The notes beneath the pieces were generated by a model. The model was not told where the DNA came from. It saw only the letters and a list, made by a program, of their open reading frames with translations, and ran no database searches. From assembly GCF_004342485.1 (NCBI RefSeq), contig NZ_SMBU01000017.1, forward strand, positions 35,768-99,767: 64,000 nucleotides of DNA, written 5' to 3'. A program made the position numbers and the translations under genes. Shown here in pieces: positions 37,240 through 46,160 of the stretch. Source of the DNA: Roseateles saccharophilus (GTDB taxonomy: Bacteria; Pseudomonadota; Gammaproteobacteria; Burkholderiales; Burkholderiaceae_C). Every line of letters starts with the position of its first letter. Position 1 is the first letter of the stretch.

Positions 37240-38301
37240 TTGACCCGCGTTCACATCCAGGACCTCAGCATCCGCTTCGGCAACCACGAGGTCATCAAGG
37301 GCCTTGATCTCGACGTGCACGGCGGCGAGTTCCTCGTGCTGCTCGGTCCCTCGGGCTGCGGCAAGTCCACGCTGCTGCACACCATCGCCGGGCTCAACCC
37401 GGTCAGCGGCGGCAGCATCCATATCGGCGAGCGTGACGCCACCCATGCCGAGCCCAGCCAGCGCGGCGTGGGCATGGTGTTCCAGAGCTATGCCCTCTAC
37501 CCGACGATGACGGTGAAGGAGAACCTCGCCTTCCCGCTGAAGATGGCCAGGATGCCCAAGGCCGAACTGGAGAAGCGCGTGGCCGCCGCGGCGGAGATGC
37601 TGCAGCTCGGGCCCTTGCTGGATCGCCGGCCCGGCCAGCTCTCCGGCGGCCAGCGCCAGCGCGTCGCCATCGGCCGCGCCGTCGTGCGTGAGGCCAAGGT
37701 GCTGTTGCTGGACGAGCCCCTGTCCAACCTCGACGCCAAGCTGCGCACCGACCTGCGCCGCGAGCTCAAGACCCTGCACGGCCGCCTGGGCAACACGATG
37801 ATCTACGTGACCCACGACCAGGTCGAGGCGATGACGCTGGCCACGCGCATCGTCGTCATGCACCAGGGCGTCATCCAGCAGATCGGCACGCCGGCCGAGG
37901 TCTACGAAAAGCCGAAGAACCTGCGCGTGGCCGGCTTCGTCGGCTCGCCGGCCATCAACCGCATCGAGGGCCGGGTGGGCGAAGGCGGCCTGTTCGTGTC
38001 GCCGGCCCTGACCCTGCCCCTGCCTACCGCGCTGGCCTCGCGCCCGCAGGGCGAGGCGCTGACGCTGGCCGTGCGGCCCGAGAACCTGCGGCTTGGCGCC
38101 GGCCAGCCCTTCGCCGCCGAGATCCAGCTCGTCGAACCGCTGGGCAACCAGCATGTGGTGTGGATGAGCAGCGCGGGCACGACGGTGTCGGCCGTGCTGC
38201 CGGGCCAGCCCGCGGTGGAAGACGGCGCCAGGGTGGCCTTCGGCTTCGATGCGGCGAAGGCGCTGTGGTTCGATGCCGATGGCGAGCGCATCGAGGCTTG
38301 A
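37240..38301 (+). CDS. CUT1-type sugar ABC transporter ATPase (UgpC/MsmK-like)
   Basis: The ATPase of about 353 aa has Walker A GPSGCGKST, Q-loop FQSYALYP, signature LSGGQRQRV and Walker B VLLLDEPLSNLDAKLR, followed by a C-terminal TOBE/regulatory domain (from about AVRPENLRLG). The preferred TTG start (MTRVHIQDLS) has a GAGGAGA site just upstream and fits the family's N-terminus; ATGs at 37204/37207 would add 11-12 residues without a clear site. The sugar operon at 39654-44662 lacks an ATPase, so this one very probably energises it, though it sits on the other strand. Confidence 0.92.
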   Translation: MTRVHIQDLSIRFGNHEVIKGLDLDVHGGEFLVLLGPSGCGKSTLLHTIAGLNPVSGGSIHIGERDATHAEPSQRGVGMVFQSYALYPTMTVKENLAFPLKMARMPKAELEKRVAAAAEMLQLGPLLDRRPGQLSGGQRQRVAIGRAVVREAKVLLLDEPLSNLDAKLRTDLRRELKTLHGRLGNTMIYVTHDQVEAMTLATRIVVMHQGVIQQIGTPAEVYEKPKNLRVAGFVGSPAINRIEGRVGEGGLFVSPALTLPLPTALASRPQGEALTLAVRPENLRLGAGQPFAAEIQLVEPLGNQHVVWMSSAGTTVSAVLPGQPAVEDGARVAFGFDAAKALWFDADGERIEA

Positions 38302-38356
38302 GCCGAACGCTGATTCTCCTGGCGGTCGACGCCGAGCAGCGCCCAGGCCGGCGAAC

Positions 38357-38581
38357 TTATCTGGTGGCGATCAACATCCCGGCGCTGACCAGAGGGCACA
38401 GAAAGCTGTGACCGATCAGCGCGCGGGCCGCGAGGTATTCGGTCCGGTCGTGGTCGTTCAGGGCGTCCAGGTCCACATGCCCTTGCGAGTCGCAAGGGAA
38501 CTCGAGGGGCGGGTCACCCCTGATGGGCGAAAAGCAGAGCAGGAAGCCCGTGCCATGCCCCGTTGTCGATATGTCGGCCAT
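38357..38581 (-). CDS. Conserved small hypothetical protein
   Basis: The 74-aa protein contains FPCDSQGHVDLDALNDHDR followed by YLAARALIGHSF, a pattern I associate with small hypothetical proteins common in Burkholderiales; no function is known. The ATG is preceded by GGAG at a suitable distance. It stands alone between the convergent ABC ATPase and GH16 genes and has no signal peptide or metal motif beyond two Cys. Confidence 0.55.
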   Translation of the reverse strand: MADISTTGHGTGFLLCFSPIRGDPPLEFPCDSQGHVDLDALNDHDRTEYLAARALIGHSFLCPLVSAGMLIATR

Positions 38582-38701
38582 GATGGCTCCGATGCGCGAA
38601 TCCGTAGCGCAGTGATATCGCCGCGGGGCGGGAGGCAGCCCCCCGATGTGCGGGCGGATCACCGCGCATTTCCGCGCGGCCGGGCGATCGCTGCAGCGGC
38701 C

Positions 38702-39619
38702 TCAGTTTTCTTTGTAGACCCTGACCCAGTCCACCTGCATCTGCGCCGGGAACACCGTGCTGGCATCGGGCGAGCCCGGCCAGTCGCCGCCGATGGCGAG
38801 GTTGAGGACGATGAAGAAGGGCTTCTCGAACACCCAGGTGCCGCCGGCCGGCAGCGAGCTGGGCGTGATGCGGTGGTATTCGACGCCGTCGACCTGCCAG
38901 ATGATCTCGTTGGGGCGCTTGATCAGCGTGTAGGTGTGGAAGTCGGCCGCCACCGGGCCGCCGAGGTCGTAGGGCTTGCTGAGGCCCGCGGCGCCCGAGT
39001 AGCCGGGGCCGTGGGCCGTGCCGTAGACGGTGTTGGGCGTCTTGCCGACGTACTCCATCACGTCGAGCTCGCCGGAGCCCGGCCAGCCGGCCGTGGCGAG
39101 GTCAGTGCCCAGGGCCCAGAAGGCCGGCCAGATGCCCGCGCCGGCGGGCAGCTTCATGCGCGCCTCGAGCTTGCCGTAGGTGAAGCCGACCTTGCCGTTG
39201 CTGTGGATGCGCGCCGAGGTGTAGCCGCAGGGAGCGCCGTTCCAGCAGGGGCCGGGGTTGGTGGCCTTCTCGGCGCTGATGACGAGATGGCCGTTGCCGT
39301 CCGTCTGCACATTGCGCGCATTGGCCGTGTAGTACTCCAGCTCGTGGTTGCCCCAGCCGCTGGCCTCGGCGTTGCCGAGGTCGTAGTTCCAGTTGGCGGG
39401 GTTGGGCACGGTGCCGGCCGCGTCGTTGAACTCGTCGCTCCAGACCAGGGTCCAGCTGTTGGACGGCGCCGGCGTGGGCGCAGGAGCGGGCGCCGGCGTG
39501 GGCGCGGGTGCCGGTGCGGCGGCGGCCGAGCCGCCTCCGCCACCGCAGGCGGTCAGCACGGCGGCGAAGGCGGGCAGCAGGCCGCGCCAGGGGCTGGGCG
39601 GGCGGTTGATGGCGTTCAT
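38702..39619 (-). CDS. GH16 beta-glucanase (laminarinase-like) lipoprotein
   Basis: Predicted endo-beta-1,3(4)-glucanase, 305 aa. The N-terminus has a lipobox (AVLTACGG) followed by Gly and Ala/Pro linkers (APAPTPAPAPAP), so the enzyme is probably tethered to the outer membrane. The GH16 catalytic motif ELDVME has E184, D186 and E189, preceded by PAFWALGTD and followed by HTYTLIKRPNEIIW. It belongs to the operon with GH1 and CUT1 genes, so it would cut beta-glucan to oligosaccharides that are then imported. The ATG is set at MNAINRPPSP. Confidence 0.92.
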   Translation of the reverse strand: MNAINRPPSPWRGLLPAFAAVLTACGGGGGSAAAAPAPAPTPAPAPAPTPAPSNSWTLVWSDEFNDAAGTVPNPANWNYDLGNAEASGWGNHELEYYTANARNVQTDGNGHLVISAEKATNPGPCWNGAPCGYTSARIHSNGKVGFTYGKLEARMKLPAGAGIWPAFWALGTDLATAGWPGSGELDVMEYVGKTPNTVYGTAHGPGYSGAAGLSKPYDLGGPVAADFHTYTLIKRPNEIIWQVDGVEYHRITPSSLPAGGTWVFEKPFFIVLNLAIGGDWPGSPDASTVFPAQMQVDWVRVYKEN

Positions 39620-39653
39620 GCGCTTGTCTCCGGTGTTGTTCAGTTGGTGAGGC

Positions 39654-40991
39654 TCAGCCTCGCCAGGCGGTGAGGAAGTCGCGGTACCACTCGGCGCTGG
39701 CCTTGGGCGTGCGCTTCTGGGTTGCATAGTCGACATGCACGATGCCGAAGCGCTTCAGATAGCCGCTGGCCCATTCGAAGTTGTCCATCAGGCTCCAGAC
39801 CATGTAGCCGGCCATAGGCACGCCCTGGCGCATCGCAGCGGCGACGGCGGCGATGTGCTCGCGCAGATAGGCGATGCGGTCGTCGTCTTGCACGCGGCCG
39901 CGGGCCAGCGTGGCGTCCTTGAAGGCGCCGCCGTTCTCGGTCACGTAGACGGGCGGCAGGCCGGGGTAGTCGCGGTGCAGCAGCACGAGCAGGTCGGTCA
40001 GGCCGGGGGCGTAGACCTCCCAGTCCATGTCGGTGACGGGCAGGCCGCGCTCCCTGGCGCCCCACGCCTCTCCGCCGGCCGACACGACGGTGCGGGTGTA
40101 GTAGTTCACGCCGAGGTAGTCCATGGGCTGGGCGATCGCGGCCATGTCGCCGGGCTGCACGGCGGGCGCGTCGCCGCCGAGTTCGGCCAGCACCTCGCCG
40201 GGGTAGCGGCCCTTGAACAGCGGGTCGGCATACCAGCGGCGGCCGCGCGCATCGGCCATGGCCGCGGCGGCGATGTCCTCGGGCATGGCCGTGGCGGGCA
40301 CGCAGGACGACAGGTTGAGCACGATGCCGAGCCGGGCCTTCGCGCCGTCGGCCCGCAGCGCCTGCAGCGCCAGGCCGTGGCTGAGCAGCAGGTGGTGGCA
40401 GACCTGGGCGGCGGTCCTGCGGCTCCTGATGCCGGGCGCGAAGCTGCCCTGCTCGTGGCCGAGCACGGCGACGACCCAGGGCTCGTTGTGCGTCGTGATG
40501 CCATCGAGCCGGTCGCCCAGGCGGGCTTGCACATGGCGGGCGTAGTCGACGAAGCGGTGCACGGTGTCGCGGTCGTTCCAGCCGCCGCGCTCCTGCAGGC
40601 CCTGGGGCAGATCCCAGTGGTTGAGCGTCGCGAAGGCGCGGATGCCACGCGCCTTAAGGCCGTCCACCAGGCGCTCGTAGAAGTCCAGGCCCCCGGGGTT
40701 GAACTCGCCATGGCCGAGCGCCTGCACGCGCGGCCACGAGATGGAGAAGCGGTAGCAGTTGACGCCCAGCGACGCGATCAGGTCGAGGTCGCTCTCCAGG
40801 CGGTGGAAATGGTCGCAGGCGATGTCGCCGTTGCTGGCGTCGGCGATGGCGCCGGGCTGCCGGCAAAAGCGGTCCCAGATGGATTCGCCCTTGCCGCCCT
40901 CGTGCGCGGCGCCTTCGATCTGGAAGCTGCTGGTGGCCACGCCCCAGACGAAGTCGGACGGAAACTGGTGGTGCAATGGGCGTTGGGGCAT
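39654..40991 (-). CDS. GH1 beta-glucosidase
   Basis: Cytoplasmic retaining beta-glucosidase of 445 aa, with no signal peptide. The acid/base Glu170 lies in TTHNEPW and the nucleophile Glu352 in YVTENGG; the N-terminal FVWGVATSSFQIEGA is the GH1 signature. It would hydrolyse imported cellobiose or laminaribiose to glucose. It lies 2 bases after the MalG-like permease gene. Confidence 0.95.
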   Translation of the reverse strand: MPQRPLHHQFPSDFVWGVATSSFQIEGAAHEGGKGESIWDRFCRQPGAIADASNGDIACDHFHRLESDLDLIASLGVNCYRFSISWPRVQALGHGEFNPGGLDFYERLVDGLKARGIRAFATLNHWDLPQGLQERGGWNDRDTVHRFVDYARHVQARLGDRLDGITTHNEPWVVAVLGHEQGSFAPGIRSRRTAAQVCHHLLLSHGLALQALRADGAKARLGIVLNLSSCVPATAMPEDIAAAAMADARGRRWYADPLFKGRYPGEVLAELGGDAPAVQPGDMAAIAQPMDYLGVNYYTRTVVSAGGEAWGARERGLPVTDMDWEVYAPGLTDLLVLLHRDYPGLPPVYVTENGGAFKDATLARGRVQDDDRIAYLREHIAAVAAAMRQGVPMAGYMVWSLMDNFEWASGYLKRFGIVHVDYATQKRTPKASAEWYRDFLTAWRG

Positions 40992-40993
40992 GG

Positions 40994-41812
40994 TTACTTG
41001 ACGGCGCCGGCCGTGAGACCCGCGATCAGTTGGCGCGACGAGATGACGAAGAGGACGAGCAGTGGCAGCGTGGCGATGGCCGAGCCGGCCATCAGCGCGC
41101 CCCATTCGGTGCTGGTGGTGCTGAACAGGCTGCGCAGCGCGAGCGGCAGCGTGTAGTTGTCGGCGCTGCGCAGCACGATCAGCGGGTTCATGAAGTTGTT
41201 CCATGAGCTGATGAAGGTGATCAGCCCGAGCGTGCCGAGCGCCGGCTTCATCAGCGGCAGCGCGATGCGCCAGTAGATGCCGAGCTCGCTGGCGCCGTCG
41301 ATGCGCGCGGCGCTGAGCAGCTCCCTGGGCACGGTGCTGGCCGCGAACTGGCGCATCAGGAAGATGCCGAAGGCGCTTGCCGCCCCCGGCAGGTAGAGCG
41401 CGCGGTGGGTGTCGATCCAGCCGAGCGCGTCCATGACCATGAAGCTCGGGATCATGTTCATGAAGGACGGCACCATCAGCGTGCCCATGACGAGAGCGAA
41501 CAGCGCCTTCTTGAAGCGGAACTCCAGCATCGCGAAGGCATAGCCGGCCATGGAGCAGAACAACAGCGTCAGCGCCGTGGACATCAGGCCGACGTAGAGG
41601 CTCCAGCCGACGTTCCTCCAGAACGGCAGCCGCGTGGTGAGCAGCTTGACGTTGGCCAGCAGCTCGCCGTTGAACCACAGCGGCGGCGGCACGTTGAAGA
41701 TGTCGGTGCGCGACTGGGTCGCGAACACGAACATGAAGTAGAAGGGCGCGAGCATGAGCAGCGCGCCGATGCCGACGATGGCGTAGGCGAGGAATTTCGG
41801 CGTGTGCTTCAT
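40994..41812 (-). CDS. CUT1 sugar ABC transporter permease, MalG-like
   Basis: The 272-aa inner-membrane permease has six predicted segments. The EAA-type cytoplasmic loop is visible as ELLSAARIDGASELGIYWRIALPL. The TM region AYAIVGIGALLMLAPFYFMFVF is N-terminal. It overlaps the MalF-like permease stop by four bases. It pairs with that permease and the binding protein at 43394. Confidence 0.93.
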   Translation of the reverse strand: MKHTPKFLAYAIVGIGALLMLAPFYFMFVFATQSRTDIFNVPPPLWFNGELLANVKLLTTRLPFWRNVGWSLYVGLMSTALTLLFCSMAGYAFAMLEFRFKKALFALVMGTLMVPSFMNMIPSFMVMDALGWIDTHRALYLPGAASAFGIFLMRQFAASTVPRELLSAARIDGASELGIYWRIALPLMKPALGTLGLITFISSWNNFMNPLIVLRSADNYTLPLALRSLFSTTSTEWGALMAGSAIATLPLLVLFVISSRQLIAGLTAGAVK

Positions 41813-42705
41813 GCCTGCACCTGCCGATCCGCGAAGGCCTTGTTCGTCAGCCAGGTCAGCGCCGCGATGAGGCCGAACATGATCCAGGCCAGGGCGCTCG
41901 CGCCGCCGAAGTCGCTGAAGTCGAAGGCCAGCCGGTAGAGATACATGGCCACGGTCATCGCGGCCTGGTCGGCGCCGCCCTTGCCGTTGGTCAGGATGAA
42001 GGGCTCCTCGAACAGCTGCAGGCCGCCGATGATGGACAGCGTCACGCCGAACAGGATCATGGGCTTGATGCCGGGCAGCGTGATGCGCAGGAACTGCTGC
42101 CAGGGGCCGGCGCCGTCGAGCCGGGCGGCCTGGTAGAGATCCTCGGGAAGAGTCTGCAGCGCGGCCAGGTAGAGCACCAGGTTGAAGCCCACGTAGCGCC
42201 AGAACACGATGATGGCCACGGCCGGCTTGATGGCCTGGGGCGAGCGCATCCAGTTGATGTTCTCGGTGCCGAAGACGGCATGCAGGGCCTGGTTGACGAG
42301 GCCGTAGTCGGTCGAGAACAGCGATCCGAACAGCATCGCGATGGCGACCGTGGACGTGATGTAGGGTAGGAAGTAGGCGCCGGAGAACAGGCCGCGCCAG
42401 CGCCCGAAGGCCTGGTGCAGGAACACGGCCAGCGGCAGCGCGACGAGGTGCTGGGGCAGGCCCGAGCCCACGGCCAGCCACAGCGTGTTGCGCAGCGCCT
42501 TCCAGAACCAGCCGTCGGTCAGCGCGAAGACAAAGTTGTCCAGGCCGACGAATTTCATGGCCTCGATGCCGCTCGTCGGCTCCCAGGACTGGAAGGCCAG
42601 CCAGGCCGAGAACAGCAGCGGGAACAGGCCGAAGACGGCGAACAGGATCAGGAAGGGGCTGACCAGCAGGTAGGGCGCCCAGGCGGTGGGGATGCGCATC
42701 GTCAT
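41809..42705 (-). CDS. CUT1 sugar ABC transporter permease, MalF-like
   Basis: The 298-aa inner-membrane permease has an N-terminal helix (WAPYLLVSPFLILFAVFGLFPL) and the EAA-type loop (DLYQAARLDGAGPWQQFLRITLPGI). The ATG at 42705 is chosen; one two codons later is possible. Its 5' side is separated from the upstream binding-protein gene by about 690 bases that contain a long inverted-repeat element, an odd gap in a transport operon. Confidence 0.93.
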   Translation of the reverse strand: MTMRIPTAWAPYLLVSPFLILFAVFGLFPLLFSAWLAFQSWEPTSGIEAMKFVGLDNFVFALTDGWFWKALRNTLWLAVGSGLPQHLVALPLAVFLHQAFGRWRGLFSGAYFLPYITSTVAIAMLFGSLFSTDYGLVNQALHAVFGTENINWMRSPQAIKPAVAIIVFWRYVGFNLVLYLAALQTLPEDLYQAARLDGAGPWQQFLRITLPGIKPMILFGVTLSIIGGLQLFEEPFILTNGKGGADQAAMTVAMYLYRLAFDFSDFGGASALAWIMFGLIAALTWLTNKAFADRQVQA

Positions 42706-42752
42706 TGGGATGGTGCCGCTTGGCGTTGCGGTGTCGTAGCGGCGAGGCCCAT

Positions 42753-43309
42753 GCCGGGAGTTGGCCCCGGCGGGCGACTCACTTTCTTGTGCGCACAAGA
42801 AAGTAGGCAAAGTTCTCGAAGAGCGGCGAAGCCAAAGCGCCCCCGAACCGCCCGGCCCTTAGCTTCGCAGCGGGCTGCCCTGCGCTGCTCAGGCCTTGAG
42901 GACTCGCGCGGAACTCGCTTCGCTACGCTGCGCTCAAACAGCCGCGCGAAGTCAGTTCTTGATGCGAGCTTCGCTCGCGCCCTCAAGTCCTTGCGCTGCT
43001 CGGCGGTCTCAGAGGGGGGAAGACGAATACCTCGCGGCGAACGGCTTTCGGGTTTGGCTATTGGCTGTTCCCACGGTCCCCTTTGGAGGAGCCGAGAAGC
43101 GCAGAACGGCGAGGCGTGCGCGCAGCGCACTTCGACAACTGACTCCGCGCAACTGTCTGAGCGCAGCGTAGCGAAGCGAGTTTTGCGCGGGCCTCGCCGT
43201 TCGAGCATCGCAGGGCACCCCTCGAAGAGGGCCGACGGAACAGGGGCGACTTTTTGCCTACTTTCTGGTCGCTCAAAAGGTAGGTCGCCCGCCGGGGCGA
43301 ACTCCCGGC
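42753..43309. repeat. 557-bp long imperfect inverted-repeat element
   Basis: The two ends are inverted copies: GCCGGGAGTT...CCCCGGCGGGCGAC on the left appears reverse-complemented at the right end, followed inwards on both sides by GAAAGTAGGCAAA. Further in, a 25-bp segment at 42912-42936 is an exact reverse complement of 43158-43182, within longer imperfect homology (for example GTCAGTT and GCCCTGCG). The left end also holds a perfect 24-bp palindrome at 42781-42804 (ACTTTCTTGTGC and its complement). No convincing gene is inside. It lies between the binding-protein and permease genes; short flanks (42706-42752, 43310-43393) show nothing recognised. Confidence 0.8.
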
Positions 43310-43393
43310 ACGATGCACCGAGCGCCAAGGTCGATGGCAAAAGCAAGCTATCACCGCTCCCTGCCAACAACACAAATTTCGACCAGCCCACCA

Positions 43394-44662
43394 TCACCGA
43401 TTCGCCCGATGCACCAACAACGCCTGCGCGTCTTCCAGCGCCTGTGCAATCGGCTTGCCGTACTCGAGCACGTTGTCGAGCTCGGCGTTGACGACCTCGT
43501 CGGCGAACTTGTGCTGCCTGTGCATCCGCACGACGGGGATGCGCTGCGCCGCCTCGCGCCACAGCTGGCGGGCCTTCTGGCCGCCGAGGAAGGGCAGGGG
43601 CTGGTCGAAGAAGGGGCCTTGCTGAGCGGCGAGCAGGGCCGGGAAGGCGTCCTGCGACTTGAAGGCGTCGAGCTGGTGCTGGCGGTCCAGCGTCAATTCC
43701 TGGATCAGCTGCCAGGCCAGCTGCTTGCGCTCCGGCGCGGAGCGGCGCGGGATCGCGTAGTAGGTGCCGCCATAGGAGCAGTAGGCGCCCTCGGGCAACT
43801 GGGCCACGCGCCATTTGCCAGCGGTGCCGGGCGCCACCCAGTTGGCCATCTGGCCGGCCATCCAGGCACCCGAAATCTCGGTGGCCAGGCGCCCGCGCTT
43901 GAGCATCTCGGCCCAGTCGTTGAACCAGACCTCGACGCGCGCGTCCAGCCCCTGCAGCCTCACCTTGCGCGCCAGCTCGAAGGCACGCACGAAGCGCGGC
44001 GAGGTGATTTGCGCCCGGCCCTGGGCATCGAAGAACTGGCCCTCGCCCGGCGGCGTGCCGGCGCGCACGACGATGTCTTTCAGCAGGCGCACGTCGCCGA
44101 TCAGGTAGGCGCCCGTTCTGGCCCTCAGCTCGGTGCCGGCCTCGACATAGGCCTCCCAGGAGCGGGTCAGATCTTCTTCCTTCAGACCGGCGCGGGCCAG
44201 CAGGTCGACGCGGTAGAACAGCGAGCCGGGGCCGATGTCGGTCGGCATCGCAACGACATGGCCCTCGCGATTGCGTGCGGTCTCGAAGGCGAAGGGCACG
44301 AAGCGCTCCCTGAAGCGCTCCGCACCGAAGGCCGGCGCGGACAGGTCCTCCAGGCCGGCGCCCAGCGAGAAGCGGCCGAGATAGCTGGCTTCCAGCGCGA
44401 TGACGTCGGGCAGGTGGCCGGACGTGGATAGCGCTGTCGTCATCGCCGTGTGATGGTCGTCGTACTGGCGGCTGATGACCTCGGCATCGACCTCGGGGTG
44501 GCTCTGGCTCCAGCCCTTGAGCACGTCCTTGACGATGACGTCGACCAGCGGGAAGGCGGCCACCGTCAGAGGCGGCCGCTCGGCGGCCCGGCCCAGGCCG
44601 GCCGCACCGCAGGCGGCAGCGGCAAGCAGATGGCGGCGGGTGATGGCGGGAATGTCTTGCAT
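43394..44662 (-). CDS. CUT1 sugar ABC transporter substrate-binding protein
   Basis: The 422-aa extracytoplasmic binding protein of the MalE/CUT1 type. The N-terminus has two Arg followed by a hydrophobic run (RRHLLAAAACGAAGLGRA), consistent with a signal peptide, possibly Tat-like. Features include QYDDHHTAMTTAL, DIGPGSLFYRVDLL and the C-terminal helices. It is the first gene of the sugar operon; a perfect TGAAAGCGCTTTCA operator lies 5 bases upstream of its ATG. Confidence 0.92.
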   Translation of the reverse strand: MQDIPAITRRHLLAAAACGAAGLGRAAERPPLTVAAFPLVDVIVKDVLKGWSQSHPEVDAEVISRQYDDHHTAMTTALSTSGHLPDVIALEASYLGRFSLGAGLEDLSAPAFGAERFRERFVPFAFETARNREGHVVAMPTDIGPGSLFYRVDLLARAGLKEEDLTRSWEAYVEAGTELRARTGAYLIGDVRLLKDIVVRAGTPPGEGQFFDAQGRAQITSPRFVRAFELARKVRLQGLDARVEVWFNDWAEMLKRGRLATEISGAWMAGQMANWVAPGTAGKWRVAQLPEGAYCSYGGTYYAIPRRSAPERKQLAWQLIQELTLDRQHQLDAFKSQDAFPALLAAQQGPFFDQPLPFLGGQKARQLWREAAQRIPVVRMHRQHKFADEVVNAELDNVLEYGKPIAQALEDAQALLVHRANR

Positions 44663-44666
44663 GGCT

Positions 44667-44680
44667 TGAAAGCGCTTTCA
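44667..44680 (-). promoter_or_regulatory. LacI-type operator upstream of the sugar transport operon
   Basis: TGAAAGCGCTTTCA, a perfect 14-bp palindrome with the central CG typical of LacI/GalR operators. It lies in the 5' leader of the binding-protein gene. Identical sites are found near the TonB receptor. Confidence 0.88.
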
Positions 44681-44799
44681 TAATTGTGAGTCACTGCGAC
44701 CACCGTCCCCAGCCGCACAAACCCTAGGACGCACCAGACCGGGGCCGGGCGGCGGCGGCATGACCCGCGCCTACACTCGTGGCACTGCCTGCCCCGCCC

Positions 44800-45849
44800 A
44801 TGAACGACAAGCTGCCTCCTGCGAAGAAAGCGCCTTCAACGCGCCCCGACGGCGTCGTCACGCTGGAACAGGTGGCGGAGCTGGCCGGCGTGTCGCCGAG
44901 CACGGTGTCGCGCATCCTGAACGGCACCGCCGCCGTCAGCCAGGCGAAGAAGGACGCGGTGCAGGCCGCCATCCGCGAGCTGGGCTTCCGGCCCAACCCG
45001 GTGGCGCGCGGCCTGGCCGGCGGGCGCACGCTATCCATCGGCGTCGTCACGCAGATCATCTCCAGCCCCTTCTACGGCGAGGCCCTGCTCGGCATCGAGC
45101 GCGAGCTCGAACGCGCCGGCTATGTGCCGCTGTTCGTGTCCGGCAACTGGCATGAGGACGACGAGCGCAAGGCCATCGAGACCCTGCTGTCGCGGCGCGT
45201 GGACGGCGTCATCGTGCTGGCCGGCCGGCTCTCCGACGCCGAGCTGAGCCGGGTCGCCGACAGCCTGCCCATGGTCGTCGTCGGCCGCCAGCTGAGCGGC
45301 CCGCAGCTCTACAGCTTCAGCTTCGACAACCGCGCCGGCGCCCGCGCCGCCACCCAGCACCTCATCGATCAGGGCCACCGCCGCATCGCCTTCATCGCCG
45401 GCGACCTGCTGCACGACGACGCCGTCGAGCGCCAGAACGGCTATCTCGATGCGCTGGCCGCGGCCGGCATCGCCGCCGACCCCAGCCTCGTCGTGCAGAG
45501 CGACTACACCGAGGCCGGCGGCATGCTGGCCGTCAGCCGCCTGCTGGAGCGCGACACCCATTTCACGGCGCTGTTCGCCTCCAACGACCAGATGGCCATC
45601 GGCGCCTGCCTGGGCCTGCACCGGCGCAACCTGCGCGTGCCCGACGACGTGTCGCTGGTGGGCTTCGACGACCTCATCATGGCGCGCTACGCGATGCCGC
45701 CGCTGACCACCGTGCGCCAGTCGGTCTACGAGATCGGCGCCGAGGCCGCCACCGCCATGCTGGCCCTGCTCGGCGGCGGCAAGCCGCACGTGGAGCTGCC
45801 ACCGCCCGAGCTGGTGGTACGCGAGAGCACGCGGCGCATGCAGCGCTGA
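44800..45849 (+). CDS. LacI-family transcriptional regulator of the glucan locus
   Basis: The 349-aa regulator has an N-terminal LacI helix-turn-helix (VTLEQVAELAGVSPSTVSRILNG) and hinge (NPVARGLAGGRT), then a periplasmic-binding-like sensor domain (FDNRAGARAATQHLI, ALFASNDQMAIGA, VSLVGFDDL). ATG at 44800 is chosen; a GTG at 44779 is an alternative. It lies between the two gene sets that carry its probable operators, diverging from the transport operon and reading towards the TonB receptor. The effector is probably a beta-glucan-derived oligosaccharide or glucose derivative. Confidence 0.93.
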   Translation: MNDKLPPAKKAPSTRPDGVVTLEQVAELAGVSPSTVSRILNGTAAVSQAKKDAVQAAIRELGFRPNPVARGLAGGRTLSIGVVTQIISSPFYGEALLGIERELERAGYVPLFVSGNWHEDDERKAIETLLSRRVDGVIVLAGRLSDAELSRVADSLPMVVVGRQLSGPQLYSFSFDNRAGARAATQHLIDQGHRRIAFIAGDLLHDDAVERQNGYLDALAAAGIAADPSLVVQSDYTEAGGMLAVSRLLERDTHFTALFASNDQMAIGACLGLHRRNLRVPDDVSLVGFDDLIMARYAMPPLTTVRQSVYEIGAEAATAMLALLGGGKPHVELPPPELVVRESTRRMQR

Positions 45850-45947
45850 ACCCCGGCGAGCCCGGCCGGAGGTCCGGCCGCCCACCCACTGTTGCGCGGC
45901 CCGGGAAAACCATGTGGCCGATCACGAAGCCGGGCCGGATGATTTGA

Positions 45948-45961
45948 TGAAAGCGCTTTCA
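45948..45961. promoter_or_regulatory. LacI-type operator, distal site upstream of the TonB receptor
   Basis: A second perfect TGAAAGCGCTTTCA palindrome, about 260 bases before the receptor ATG and 213 bases before the proximal operator. DNA looping between the two is possible. The surrounding 374-base gap (45850-46223) holds no convincing gene. Confidence 0.85.
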
Positions 45962-46134
45962 TAGCTTTCAGCGCTATATCGCTTTTCAACCCCGAACAAC
46001 CCCTAGCCGGCTCGAATTCGCGGTTCCGCCCCGACAGGAGCGGCCCTGCGGCCCGATCCGGCCACGGCGAAGTCGGCAGCAATCCCCAAGGCCCGCGTTG
46101 CCCGCGTACCGCAGACCAAGGGTGTTGCCTAGGT

Positions 46135-46148
46135 TGAAAGCGCTGCCA
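46135..46148 (+). promoter_or_regulatory. Imperfect LacI-type half-operator overlapping a -35-like element
   Basis: TGAAAGCGCTGCCA matches the left half and centre of the operator palindrome but not the right half. TTGAAA (46134) could act as -35 with TATTCT (46155) as -10, 15 bases apart, placing the site within the receptor promoter. Confidence 0.5.
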
Positions 46149-46160
46149 ATGACGTATTCT

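Noticed and set aside
42702..43393. Coding frame reading through the inverted-repeat element in phase with other frames
   Set aside because: The translated sequence changes character inside the repeat and the real binding-protein gene ends at 43394.
45863..45880. CGGCCGGA/TCCGGCCG inverted repeat after the LacI gene considered as a terminator
   Set aside because: The loop would be only 2 bases and there is no T-run.
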